Assembly: GCA_963727545.1 (NCBI GenBank)
Contig: CAVSGS010000011.1
Span: forward strand, 372,001-436,000
Source of the DNA: Flexifilum sp963727545
GTDB lineage: Bacteria > Chloroflexota > Anaerolineae > Aggregatilineales > Phototrophicaceae
Reading direction: 5' to 3'
DNA length: 64,000 nucleotides
The notes beneath the pieces were generated by a model. The model was not told the origin of the DNA, made no database searches, and was given only the letters and a program-made list of their open reading frames with translations. Of the stretch, positions 7,441 to 16,023 are shown piece by piece. The number at the start of each line of letters is the position of its first letter. The first letter of the stretch is position 1. The translations under genes and the position numbers were made by a program.

Positions 7441-7770
7441 TCACCGCTGCGTCAGCCGACGGACGATCGCTTGCAGATCGCCGAGCGTTCCGACGGCGAC
7501 GGCGGCGGCGACGATGATCACGCCGGTGGCGACTCCGGCTTCATTGGGCGTGTGGGTGTTGAGCAGCAGGATCACGGCGGCGACCAGCACGACGAAGGCG
7601 ACCAGCGCGGGCAGCCCGGCGACAAAGACGAACTGCGGCGTGCTCAAGTCGTCGGGGATGACGACGTGATCGTCGACCATGCGCCCGGCGCGCCGCCCGA
7701 TCAGCAGCAGGGCGAGGACGTGCAGGAGTTCGTGCGGCGTGGCGATAATCCGCTGAAGCTGCTCACGCAT
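7441..7770 (-). CDS. small membrane protein with HELLH motif
   Basis: 109 residues. The N-terminal helix contains ATPHELLHVLALLLIGR, which fits the zinc-metalloprotease HExxH pattern, followed by two strong membrane helices (FVFVAGLPALVAFVVLVAAVILLL and VATGVIIVAAAVAVGTL). The arrangement recalls a miniature of M50-like/DUF3267 integral membrane peptidases, but no third ligand region is evident, so catalysis is uncertain. AAGGGA lies upstream of the ATG. It converges with the HdeD-like gene. Confidence 0.6.
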   Translation of the reverse strand: MREQLQRIIATPHELLHVLALLLIGRRAGRMVDDHVVIPDDLSTPQFVFVAGLPALVAFVVLVAAVILLLNTHTPNEAGVATGVIIVAAAVAVGTLGDLQAIVRRLTQR

Positions 7771-7891
7771 GGGCGGTCCCTTGGGTCATAACGGCGGCTC
7801 CTGAATCTCGACATGGCTGACGGATTATAGCGCCGCTACCGGCGCAGGGGAAACGGCGTCGAAGCGTCTCGCGGATCGATCTCACCCTGTT

Positions 7892-7897
7892 TATAAT
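7892..7897 (+). promoter_or_regulatory. leaderless-type -10 box of the lipoprotein gene
   Basis: Perfect TATAAT ending seven bases before the ATG at 7905; a transcript starting at normal distance would begin at that codon. The ATG at 7896 overlaps the box itself and is therefore unlikely to be used. Confidence 0.5.
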
Positions 7898-7904
7898 GAG
7901 CGTA

Positions 7905-10115
7905 ATGAGAAGACTGACGCTCGTCCGGCTGCTGATTGTGGTGCTGGCGGCGACACTCGCGGCGTGCAACTTAAGCGTGCCGGAAGTGACGCCGACGGTT
8001 GCCCCGACCCTGACCGCCAGCGCCACGCCGCCGTCAACCTCGACGACCGCGCCCACACGCACGCCGTCGCGGACGCCGACTCACGTCTTCACGGCAACTT
8101 CGTCGCCGACTGATACGCCGCTGCCGACGGACACTGGAACGCCGCTCCCGACCGCCACTTGGACGCGCACGATTACGCCAGTGCCAACGAATACGCCGCT
8201 CCCGACCGATACGCCATCACCAACGGACACTGGAACGCCGCGTCCGACCGCCACTTGGACGCGCACGATTACGCCAGCGCCAACGAATACGCCGCTCCCG
8301 ACCGACACGCCAACGCCGACGGACACCGGAACGCCGCGTCCGACCGCCACTTGGACGCGCACGATTACGCCAGCGCCAACGAATACGCCGCTCCCGACCG
8401 ACACACCGACACTGACCGAAACGGTGCTGCCGTCACCGCTGCCGTTGATCGCCAGCGTGACGCCATCGCCAGCGCCGACCCACACGATCCCGCCGTCGTT
8501 TACGCCGCTGCCGACGCCCTCGCTGCTGCCGCCGCCGGGGACGCCGCTCCTGCCGTTAGGCGTCCGCACCCCGACAGCGCTGCCCTCCGCCGCTGCGCCG
8601 ACGCCGGTCCCGCTCGGCTTCCGCACGCCGACGCCGGTCGAGCGCGTCGAGCCGACGATCATCCTGCACGCCCCGCCCACCGTGATCACCGCCGCGCCGG
8701 GGACGATCCCTGCGCAGGTGACGCCGTTCGAGGTGGAGACGACTCCGACCGGCATCCCGCAAGGCGTCACCCTGACGGCGCTGCCGTTGGTGGCGACCCC
8801 GCTCGCGCTGGCGTCGCCGACGCTGCCGCCGATCGTCTCGGTCACGCAGATCGTGCCCGCCGATCCGCTGACGCGCGCCTTCTCGCTGAGCACCGCCGAG
8901 GGCTTCGTCACCGGGGATGGTGTCACGCTCCCCTTTGCCGCGACGGACTTCGCTCGCAATCCGGCAAATCCGAACGAGATCGCGCTCGTCGATCCGCGCG
9001 GGCTGCTCTACCTGAACGACGGCGAGTCCCGGCGGCTCGATACCAGCCCGTTCAGCAATCCTGAACCGCAGACCAGCGCCGATAACCCGACCCGCGTGAC
9101 GCAGGTGGGCTGGTCGCCTGATGGCGCGTGGCTCGCCTTCCTGATCGATAGCGAACATGATGATCGGGATGGCGTTTGGCTGTTCGACGGCAGCGCCAGC
9201 CATCAGATTTTCCGCGAATGCCCCCCGCCAATCGAGCAAACTTGCACGGTCGACCGCGAAGGCGAGCCGACGCATTACAATACTTTGCACTTTGCTTGGA
9301 ACAGCACCAGCACGGGCATCCTGATCGAACTCGACCTGCCGGACGAAGGGCGTCACGCCCTGACTTTAGTCACACCGGACAGCGATCCGACCCACAAGAC
9401 GCCGACTTATCGCTACGATTACGGGTCGTGGTCGTGGGACGGCGCGCGGATTCTCGCCAGCGGGTCGGGTGAGGATGGGCGTACCGGCTTGCGCTGGATC
9501 GATCCGCTCAGCGGCAGCGTGCAGTTGATCTTCGACAGCGGCGCGCGGGGCTTATGGCTGCAAAATGCCGTCGAGCGCGTGAACGGGCAGATCGTCGCGC
9601 TGGGGTCGCCCAACGGCAAGGACAGTCCGCAGAGTCTCTACGCCGGGGACGGGCAGGTGCTCACGCCGCCGATTGGTGACGCGCCGCCGGTGCGGGTCGA
9701 GTGGAGTCCGGATCGAACGGCGGTGCTGGTCGTCGTCGCCGATCCGTCCGGGCTGCGCTACTACGTCGCCGAGATCAACGGGGCGGTGCGCGAGATCACG
9801 GCGTCGGTCGCCGGAGCGCTGGCGGTCGAGTGGATCGGCGCGCCGTCAGGCGGTGCTGTTCAAAGTCAGTACGGGTTGAGCGTCGGCGCGCAGGTGCAGG
9901 TTCACGCGCCGGCGGGAGTCGTCATGCGAATTCAACCCTCGACGACGGCGGCGGCGGTCGGATCGCTCAATACCTATGATTGGGTGACGATCATCGGCGG
10001 TCCCACGCGGGCTGATGGCTTGATCTGGTGGCGAGTGCAGGCGAGTAACGCGATCGGTTGGGCAGCCGAAGGCAACGGCGTTACGCAGTTGTTAAGCACC
10101 GAAGCCTTGCCTTGA
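7905..10115 (+). CDS. large lipoprotein: Pro/Thr-repeat stalk, beta-propeller, SH3 domain
   Basis: 736 residues. A signal helix ends LAATLAAC, a lipobox for lipid anchoring on the outer face. Residues about 25-180 are a Pro/Thr-rich stalk with three 32-residue repeats (core TPRPTATWTRTITP); a second low-complexity Pro-rich region runs to about 315. A beta-propeller-like domain follows (GWSPDGAWLAFLID, FAWNSTSTGILIEL, VEWSPDRTAVLVVVA), then a C-terminal bacterial SH3 domain (VVMRIQPSTTAAAVGSL to WWRVQASNAIGWAAE). It probably binds cell-wall glycan or another surface ligand. ATG at 7896 is an alternative start. Confidence 0.8.
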   Translation: MRRLTLVRLLIVVLAATLAACNLSVPEVTPTVAPTLTASATPPSTSTTAPTRTPSRTPTHVFTATSSPTDTPLPTDTGTPLPTATWTRTITPVPTNTPLPTDTPSPTDTGTPRPTATWTRTITPAPTNTPLPTDTPTPTDTGTPRPTATWTRTITPAPTNTPLPTDTPTLTETVLPSPLPLIASVTPSPAPTHTIPPSFTPLPTPSLLPPPGTPLLPLGVRTPTALPSAAAPTPVPLGFRTPTPVERVEPTIILHAPPTVITAAPGTIPAQVTPFEVETTPTGIPQGVTLTALPLVATPLALASPTLPPIVSVTQIVPADPLTRAFSLSTAEGFVTGDGVTLPFAATDFARNPANPNEIALVDPRGLLYLNDGESRRLDTSPFSNPEPQTSADNPTRVTQVGWSPDGAWLAFLIDSEHDDRDGVWLFDGSASHQIFRECPPPIEQTCTVDREGEPTHYNTLHFAWNSTSTGILIELDLPDEGRHALTLVTPDSDPTHKTPTYRYDYGSWSWDGARILASGSGEDGRTGLRWIDPLSGSVQLIFDSGARGLWLQNAVERVNGQIVALGSPNGKDSPQSLYAGDGQVLTPPIGDAPPVRVEWSPDRTAVLVVVADPSGLRYYVAEINGAVREITASVAGALAVEWIGAPSGGAVQSQYGLSVGAQVQVHAPAGVVMRIQPSTTAAAVGSLNTYDWVTIIGGPTRADGLIWWRVQASNAIGWAAEGNGVTQLLSTEALP
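8127..8414 (+). repeat. three tandem 96-bp coding repeats
   Basis: Three 96-bp units within the lipoprotein gene each encode a 32-residue Pro/Thr repeat. Units 2 and 3 are nearly identical at the DNA level, which suggests recent slippage or gene conversion and possible length variation between strains. Confidence 0.85.
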
Positions 10116-10215
10116 ATCCTATCCAGTAAGCTCAATTTTCAGGGATTCATTAAAGTTACGTGTCATTTTGCTTATTTTGTGCTACAAAATGGGGAGGCGT
10201 ATCTAGGAAAGCATC

Positions 10216-10443
10216 ATGACCAAGCACACCCAAGCTCCGCGCTCATTGTCCGAGTCGGGCTATTTCCCAAAGCCTGACTTAACTCTGTTTGCGCCGAAGA
10301 AATCGCCGGAGCCGACGGCGCAGCCGGAAGCAGTCGATTCCGACAGCACCGCTGAAATCACAGCAGGCGCGCGCGAAGGCGAAGATCGCGCCAAGAACCG
10401 CGACGACTCCGCTTCCGGCACGCGCCCGGCGCGCCCCGCCTGA
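10216..10443 (+). CDS. small hypothetical disordered protein
   Basis: 75 residues, not recognised. It is polar and charge-rich (SLSESGYFPKPDLTLFAPKK near the start, then EGEDRAKNRDDSASG), with no hydrophobic core, so probably disordered if expressed. Start context GGAAAGCATC-ATG gives a weak ribosome binding site. Codon use resembles neighbouring genes, which supports it modestly. It lies between the lipoprotein and the convergent GNAT gene. Confidence 0.4.
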   Translation: MTKHTQAPRSLSESGYFPKPDLTLFAPKKSPEPTAQPEAVDSDSTAEITAGAREGEDRAKNRDDSASGTRPARPA

Positions 10444-10528
10444 GCAGCCATCGGCTGCGTCCCTCTACCGCCGCTGCGCTCCTGTGTAATCGTTTTCGGC
10501 GGGTGAACTTCCCCCTTAGAGCAACTGA

Positions 10529-11494
10529 TCATTCCGTCGGCGCGGTACCACGCAGCATTTTGCGATACACCAGTGACCGGGTGTGGACGTGCATCCCGGC
10601 GCGCTGGTAGAGCGCGACCGCGTTGGTCAAGCTGGAGGCGTCGACGCCTAATCCCGCCCGCAGGTAGCCATGATCCTGAAACAGCCTGAAGCTGTGCTGC
10701 AGCAGCGATAATCCTAGTCCGCGTTTGCGCCACGGACGACGCACGCCGAGCGAGCCGACCCACCCCATTGCCGGGTCCTGCTCGTTGGGGCGGTTGATGC
10801 AGATCCCGGCGATCTCGTCGCCTTCCCATGCGACCAGCCACATCGAGAGGTCCTGACCGGCGTAATTGAGCGCGTAGTTGGACCATTCCTCGAAGCTGTC
10901 TCGCTCGAAGCCCCAGTGATCGGAGAACGATTCTTCGTGCGCCTCGTAGACGGCGTGAGCGTGTTGATCGCGGTCAAAGGGTCGAAGTTCGATACCGTCG
11001 GGCAGCGGAGCCGGTTCGATCAATTGAGTGAAGTCGATCCGCATCCGGTAGAAGGTGCGAATCTGCTCGAAACCCCGCTGCTCGAACAAGTGGATAGCGT
11101 CGGCGTTGCGCGACGAGGCATTCACGCGCAGTGAGAGTGATTTGTCAGCCGCGAGTTCAGCCTCAGCGCGCGCCCAAGCCCGCGCCTCACCCCAAGCGAG
11201 TAACTGGCTGCCGATTCCTTCACCCCAGTGATCCGGATGGACGACCCCCTCCATCCACGCTCGCCCCGTGACCGCGCTAAATTCGAAGTCGGCGTAAGCG
11301 ACGACACGGTCGCCGCGCTGCACGATGCAGGTATCGACTTCCGGATTTATGGTGGGCAACTCGAGGAAATTTGCTAGCATTTCGGCAGTAATCCAGCGAT
11401 CGACGCCGAGTACATCGTCAATGGTATGGTAAATGTCGATTACCGCTGAAAGATCGCTCAATTCGAAATGACGCGAGATTTCCTGCACAACCAT
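10529..11494 (-). CDS. double GNAT-domain N-acetyltransferase
   Basis: 321 residues with two Gcn5-related acetyltransferase domains in tandem. The N-terminal domain carries EGVVHPDHWGEGIGSQLLAW and the C-terminal one GSLGVRRPWRKRGLGLSLL, both the acetyl-CoA binding motif A (V-x-P-x-x-RGxG/A type). The organisation is like mycothiol synthase MshD and related tandem GNATs, in which usually only the second domain is catalytic. The substrate is unknown. Divergent from the aldehyde dehydrogenase gene. Confidence 0.85.
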   Translation of the reverse strand: MVVQEISRHFELSDLSAVIDIYHTIDDVLGVDRWITAEMLANFLELPTINPEVDTCIVQRGDRVVAYADFEFSAVTGRAWMEGVVHPDHWGEGIGSQLLAWGEARAWARAEAELAADKSLSLRVNASSRNADAIHLFEQRGFEQIRTFYRMRIDFTQLIEPAPLPDGIELRPFDRDQHAHAVYEAHEESFSDHWGFERDSFEEWSNYALNYAGQDLSMWLVAWEGDEIAGICINRPNEQDPAMGWVGSLGVRRPWRKRGLGLSLLQHSFRLFQDHGYLRAGLGVDASSLTNAVALYQRAGMHVHTRSLVYRKMLRGTAPTE

Positions 11495-11667
11495 GATTGA
11501 CCGCTCCTGTATTCAGTACGGGTATCAGCGTAACACCTTGCCCTCAAGCTGTCAATAAGGGCTATGAGGGTTCAGGGCGGCGACAGGAATTGGAAGTAAT
11601 CCGGGCTGTTCGGTGGCGGGATCAACGGTACAATAGTCTCAGTCGAGACAGTAGGATCGAGAACCTG

Positions 11668-13038
11668 ATGGATGTGATCAACCCCTACGACAATAGTGTA
11701 ATCGATACCGTCGCGGAGTCGAGCGAGGCGGACGTGCGCGCAGCGATCGGGCGGGCGGCGAACGCGGCACCGACCCTCGCGGCGCTGCCCGCGCACCAAC
11801 GGGCGGCGATTCTCACCACCGCCGCCGCGATCATCGCCGACGAGACGGAAAATCTCGCCCGGACGATGGCGAAAGAGAGCGGTAAGCCGCTGAAATACGC
11901 GCGCGGCGAGGTCAAGCGCTGTGTCGAGACCTTCACCTTCGCGGCTGATGCGGCGCGCAGCCTGCACGGGGAGACCATCCCGCTGGATGCGGCGACCGGC
12001 GGCGTCGGCAAGATTGGCTACTATCTGCGCGTGCCCGTCGGGGTGATCGCCGCAATCACGCCGTTCAACTTTCCGCTCAATCTGGTGGCGCACAAGGTCG
12101 CCCCGGCGATTGCCGCGGGCTGCCCGATTGTGCTCAAGCCCGCGCCCGCCACGCCCTTGACCGCGCTGCATCTGGCGAACATCTTGCGCGAAGCGGGCTT
12201 GCCCGCCGGGGGCTTCGAGATCGTGATCGGCGGGGCGGATGTAGGCAACTGGCTGGTCACCGACGAGCGTGTCGCCATGATCACGTTTACGGGCAGCGTC
12301 CCGGTCGCGCGGGCGATCAGCAAGGTCGCCGGACTGCGCCGGATCACGCTGGAGTTAGGCGGTAATGCCGCCACCGTGATCGACGAAAGCGCCGACGTCG
12401 ATGCCGCCATCAGCCGGACGGTGGTCGGCGGCTTCGCCTACAGCGGACAGGTCTGCATCAGCGTGCAGCGCTTGTACGTCCATCGCCGCCGGTACGACGA
12501 GTTCCGCGACAAATACGTCGCCGCCGTGAATAAGCTCGTGATCGGCGACCCGCTGGACGAGAAAACGGATCTGGGACCGATGCTCAACGACGGCGCGTGC
12601 CAGCGCATCGACTCGTGGGTGAGCGAAGCGGTCGCCGGTGGCGCGCAGGTGATCGCGGGGAAGCAGCGTGAGGGACGGCTGTATCACGCGACGGTGATCG
12701 AAGGGGCGCAGCCCGACATGAAAGTCATGCGCGAGGAAGTGTTCGGTCCGGTCGTCTGCTTGATCCCGTTCGACGATTTCGAGGCGGCGCTCGACGCCGT
12801 CAACGACTCGCCCTTCGGTTTGCAAGCGGGCGTCTATACGCGCGACCTTACCCACGCCATGTTAGCGACTCAAAAGTTGAACGTCGGCGGCGTGATGATC
12901 AACGACGTGCCGACCTTCCGGGTCGACCAGATGCCGTATGGCGGCGTCAAAGACAGCGGTGTCGGGCGCGAAGGTCCACGCTTCGCCATCGAAGAAATGA
13001 CCACTCTCAAAATGATCGTTATCAATACCGGGATATAA
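11668..13038 (+). CDS. NAD(P)-dependent aldehyde dehydrogenase
   Basis: 456 residues of the ALDH superfamily. Catalytic features are N134 in TPFNFPLNL, the general base E229 in ITLELGGN and the nucleophile C263 in SGQVCISVQR; the cofactor region ITFTGSVPVAR and the C-terminal EEVFGPVV and GGVKDSGVGREG are present. It most resembles the GapN/lactaldehyde dehydrogenase-type branch, so the substrate may be a small aldehyde or glyceraldehyde 3-phosphate; this cannot be fixed from sequence. The ATG at 11668 gives the family-typical start MDVINPYDNSVID. Next gene starts directly after the TAA. Confidence 0.9.
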   Translation: MDVINPYDNSVIDTVAESSEADVRAAIGRAANAAPTLAALPAHQRAAILTTAAAIIADETENLARTMAKESGKPLKYARGEVKRCVETFTFAADAARSLHGETIPLDAATGGVGKIGYYLRVPVGVIAAITPFNFPLNLVAHKVAPAIAAGCPIVLKPAPATPLTALHLANILREAGLPAGGFEIVIGGADVGNWLVTDERVAMITFTGSVPVARAISKVAGLRRITLELGGNAATVIDESADVDAAISRTVVGGFAYSGQVCISVQRLYVHRRRYDEFRDKYVAAVNKLVIGDPLDEKTDLGPMLNDGACQRIDSWVSEAVAGGAQVIAGKQREGRLYHATVIEGAQPDMKVMREEVFGPVVCLIPFDDFEAALDAVNDSPFGLQAGVYTRDLTHAMLATQKLNVGGVMINDVPTFRVDQMPYGGVKDSGVGREGPRFAIEEMTTLKMIVINTGI

Positions 13039-13470
13039 ATGCAGCAACATCAGTATGCCCAACAAATCATTCAAGCGATCTCGGCATGGGATGGTATCGA
13101 GACCTTCCTCCATCGCTTCGGCGGGATCGAATTTAGGCTCGGCGAGGTCGAGGTCGGTCACCTGCACATGGGATCGGGACAAGTAGACGTTCCCTTTCCC
13201 CGGCAGGTACGCGCGGCGCTGATCGTGGAGGGCGAAGCCGAGCCACATCGCATCAAGCCGGAGAGTGGTTGGGTCACACAGCGCACGCGGGGTGAAGGTG
13301 ACGCCGAACAAGCGATTCGGCTCTGCCGGTTATCGTATCTCCACAAGCGCTATGCACGCGGCGCCGACAGCCGGGCGTTCGCGCAAGCGGTGGCGGAGCT
13401 TGGTTTCAGCGCCGCCGTGATCGAGAGCTTCGAGTGCCCGTTCGATGGCGCGGAAGCGAAAGTCGAATGA
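13039..13470 (+). CDS. luciferase-like domain (DUF5519-type) protein
   Basis: 143 residues with the compact domain GIEFRLGEVEVGHLHMG, VDVPFPRQVR, AEPHRIKPESGWVTQRTRG and RLSYLHKRY that is annotated as luciferase domain in many actinobacterial and Chloroflexota proteins. The name derives from a distant relation to luciferases; the biochemical role is unknown. The ATG directly abuts the stop of the aldehyde dehydrogenase gene and its own stop overlaps the next start (ATGA), so it is in a three-gene operon. Confidence 0.8.
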   Translation: MQQHQYAQQIIQAISAWDGIETFLHRFGGIEFRLGEVEVGHLHMGSGQVDVPFPRQVRAALIVEGEAEPHRIKPESGWVTQRTRGEGDAEQAIRLCRLSYLHKRYARGADSRAFAQAVAELGFSAAVIESFECPFDGAEAKVE

Positions 13471-14105
13471 GCGAGACGTTTTTTCTCGTCCTCGAAGGGC
13501 TGGATGGATCGGGCAAGAGTGAAATCTCGCGGCGGCTCGCCGCGCGCTTGGCGGAAGGGCTGGGCGATGACTGTGTGCTGCTGAGCTACGAGCCGAACAA
13601 TCCCTCAGCGGCGGGTGAGTATATCCGCGACGTGCTGCACAAGCGGATCAGCATCTCGATGCGGACGCTGGCGCTCGCCTTCGCCCTCAACCGCGCCGAT
13701 CACAACGAGCGGGTGATTAATCCGTTCTTGAACGGGGGGGATCACCGTGTTGTCGTCTGCGACCGCTACTATCTGTCGTCGCTGGTCTATCAATCGACGG
13801 ATGGGCTAACGGTCGAGGACGTGCTCGACTTGAACCGCGCCGCCCGCCGCCCCGATCTGACGCTGTTCCTCGACGCCAGTCCGGAAACCTGTCACCAGCG
13901 GATCGGCGCGCGGCAGGATCACCGCGAGTTGTTCGAAGATCGCTTCGCTGAGATGCGCGCCAAGTATCAGACGGTGATCGAGTTTCTGCGCGGGCACGGT
14001 GAGCAGATCGAGTTCGTCGACGCCAACGGCGACATCGACTCGGTGATCGCCGGGATCGTCAGCGTGCTGCAGCGCTGCGCCCCGGAGTGGGTGACGCTGG
14101 AGTAA
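13467..14105 (+). CDS. tmk: thymidylate kinase (dTMP kinase)
   Basis: 212 residues. It has the P-loop EGLDGSGKSEISRRL at 10-24, the DR-Y motif VVCDRYYLSSLVYQ that holds the nucleotide, LFLDASPETCHQRIGAR as the Arg-containing region, and EDRFAEMRAKY near the C-terminus; length is normal for Tmk (200-215). It converts dTMP to dTDP in the pathway to dTTP. Start overlaps the previous stop. A more specialised thymidylate-kinase-like role cannot be excluded, because a second copy elsewhere cannot be seen from here. Confidence 0.88.
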   Translation: MSETFFLVLEGLDGSGKSEISRRLAARLAEGLGDDCVLLSYEPNNPSAAGEYIRDVLHKRISISMRTLALAFALNRADHNERVINPFLNGGDHRVVVCDRYYLSSLVYQSTDGLTVEDVLDLNRAARRPDLTLFLDASPETCHQRIGARQDHRELFEDRFAEMRAKYQTVIEFLRGHGEQIEFVDANGDIDSVIAGIVSVLQRCAPEWVTLE

Positions 14106-14261
14106 AGCACCCCTCACCCCGGACGCGCTGACGAGAACGAAACCTCACCCCTCAACCCCCTCATCCATTGCATGGAGAGGGGGAGCTAAGCGAAGCGCAG
14201 CGGGGTGAGGTAAGCCAAAAGCGATGCTAGGTCGAGTTTTGGAACCAGCCGAAGCCGATCG

Positions 14262-15638
14262 CTACTTCAGCGGCTGCAAGCCCTCCACCAGCGTGACCAG
14301 CAGTTCGCCGACCGTCGGGTGGATGTGGACGGCGTTCTTGAGCACGGTATAGGGCGCTTTGGCATACATCAAATCGGCGAAGAGGTGGACTAACTCATCG
14401 CCGGACATGCCGAACAGGGTCGCGCCGAGGAACTGCTCGGTTTCGGCGTCAACCAGCACTTTCATGAAGCCCTCGGTTTGCCCGAACTCGCGCGCCCGCG
14501 CGACGTTGGTCATGGGCATGGTCGCCATCAACGCCTTGCGCCCGCTCTTGCGCACGTCGGTCTCGTTCATGCCGACCCGCCCCAGCGGGGGATCGATGAA
14601 CATGCCGTAGATCAGGATCCGGTCGCTGACTTTGCGCGATCCGTCGCCCAACAGCAGCGACTCGGCGATCTGGAAGTCGTTGTAAGAGGTATGCGTGAAC
14701 GCGCCGCGACCATTGACGTCGCCGAGAGCGAAGATGCCATCGACGTTGGTGCGCAGATGATCGTCCACCTTGACGAAACCCCGCGCGTCCAGTTCCAGCC
14801 CGGCTTTATCCGCGCCGATCTGGTCGCTGTTGGGACGTCGCCCGGTGGCAATCAGCAGGTGCGATCCCTTGATCCACTGGGGGTTGCGCGCGCCTTGCTG
14901 CTGGACCTGTAGGCGAATCCCGGTCCCGTGCGGCTCGGCTTTGAGCACGCTGCTGCCGTCGAGGATGCGGACGCCCTCTTCGGTGAGTACCTTATGCACC
15001 GCCTTGGAGAAATCCGGGTCTTCGTGCTCGATCAAGCGGGGCGAATGGTCGATGACGGTCACCTCGCTGCCGAAACGCCGGTACGCCTGCCCCAACTCCA
15101 GCCCGATGTAACCGCCACCAACGATGATCAAGTGCTGCGGCAGTTCGCGCAGCCCCATCAAGCTGATGTTGTCGAAGTAGGGCGTATGGTCCAGCCCCTC
15201 AATCGGCGGAATGGCGGCGCGCGTGCCCGTATTCAGGAAAATCTTGTCGCCCTCGATCACCTCATCGCCGACGCGGACGGAATGGGGACCTTCGAAGGCG
15301 GCGTAATGCCGGTAAATGCTGAGGTTCTTGCGGTTTTCGAGGCTCCCGATCAAGCCATCGCGCGAGCGCTGGACGATAGCATCGCGCCGGGCGGCGACGG
15401 CGGGATAGTTGGTCGTCACCTCAAGCTCGTTGAAACCGAAATCGGCGCCACGCCGCGCCATGTGGATAGCGCGGGCGCTGCCGATCATGGCTTTACTCGG
15501 TGTACAGCCGTAATTGACGCACGATCCGCCGAAAGTTCCCCCCTCGGCAATCGCGACTTTCCAGCCCTTGTCGGCAAGCGCGCGTGCCAGCGGCGGACCC
15601 GCCTGTCCCGTCCCAATTACGATGGCGTCAAAGCGCAT
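14262..15638 (-). CDS. FAD-dependent pyridine nucleotide-disulfide oxidoreductase, mercuric-reductase-like
   Basis: 458 residues of the class I flavoprotein disulfide reductases. The FAD-binding MRFDAIVIGTGQAGPPLARAL begins the protein; the redox pair is C40 and C45 in GSCVNYGCTPSK; the NAD(P) motif is LIIVGGGYIGLELGQAYR; the second FAD motif is DGIFALGDVNGRG; and the C-terminal HIHPTVGELL supplies the base. The short C-terminus without a CC tail and the NYGC spacing resemble the mercuric-reductase-like group whose substrate is unknown, rather than lipoamide or glutathione reductase. ATG with AAGGGGATAG upstream. Single gene. Confidence 0.88.
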   Translation of the reverse strand: MRFDAIVIGTGQAGPPLARALADKGWKVAIAEGGTFGGSCVNYGCTPSKAMIGSARAIHMARRGADFGFNELEVTTNYPAVAARRDAIVQRSRDGLIGSLENRKNLSIYRHYAAFEGPHSVRVGDEVIEGDKIFLNTGTRAAIPPIEGLDHTPYFDNISLMGLRELPQHLIIVGGGYIGLELGQAYRRFGSEVTVIDHSPRLIEHEDPDFSKAVHKVLTEEGVRILDGSSVLKAEPHGTGIRLQVQQQGARNPQWIKGSHLLIATGRRPNSDQIGADKAGLELDARGFVKVDDHLRTNVDGIFALGDVNGRGAFTHTSYNDFQIAESLLLGDGSRKVSDRILIYGMFIDPPLGRVGMNETDVRKSGRKALMATMPMTNVARAREFGQTEGFMKVLVDAETEQFLGATLFGMSGDELVHLFADLMYAKAPYTVLKNAVHIHPTVGELLVTLVEGLQPLK

Positions 15639-15755
15639 GGAGCTATCCCCTTGTTGAGTATTACAGTGCCTATTCAGGGTAGCACATCAGGCGCAGAAAT
15701 GCGATGAGACGATCATGATGAGCGCCGCGAAGAAACCCCTCTCCCCCGACCCCTC

Positions 15756-15920
15756 CTGTCAGGGGTAGGTTTTTAACTCTACGCTTACCTCACCCCTAAA
15801 TCCCCTCTCCATTACATAGAGAGGGGACTTTAAACGCCCTTTGTAACCTGTTTTTACCCCCTCGCCACATCGTGGAGAGGGGGCAGGGGGTGAGGTTAAT
15901 TAAATACCTACCCTTGTTAG
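15756..15920. mobile_element. 165-bp MITE-like element, copy 2
   Basis: Ends CTGTCAGGGGTAGGT and (reverse complement of the right end) CTAACAAGGGTAGGT. It is flanked by a perfect 11-bp direct repeat CCCGACCCCTC at 15745-15755 and 15921-15931, the expected target duplication. Almost identical to copy 1 throughout. The gene-free interval 15639-16023 is otherwise made of short CCCCTCTCCC-type repeat DNA. Confidence 0.8.
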
Positions 15921-16023
15921 CCCGACCCCTCTCCCACGCAGGCGGAGAGAGGGGAGAAAAACCGATCGGTGGGGTGCGGAGACGATCCGTTCGACGATGG
16001 TCGCTTCGCTATTTCCCGCTCCA

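Noticed and set aside
8127..8414. CRISPR-like array
   Set aside because: The 96-bp repeats are contiguous, without spacers, and in frame within a coding sequence.
11572..12171. Long minus-strand ORF opposite the aldehyde dehydrogenase
   Set aside because: Arg/Gly-rich shadow of a GC-rich gene with intact ALDH motifs on the plus strand; the same holds for many other long antisense frames in the window.
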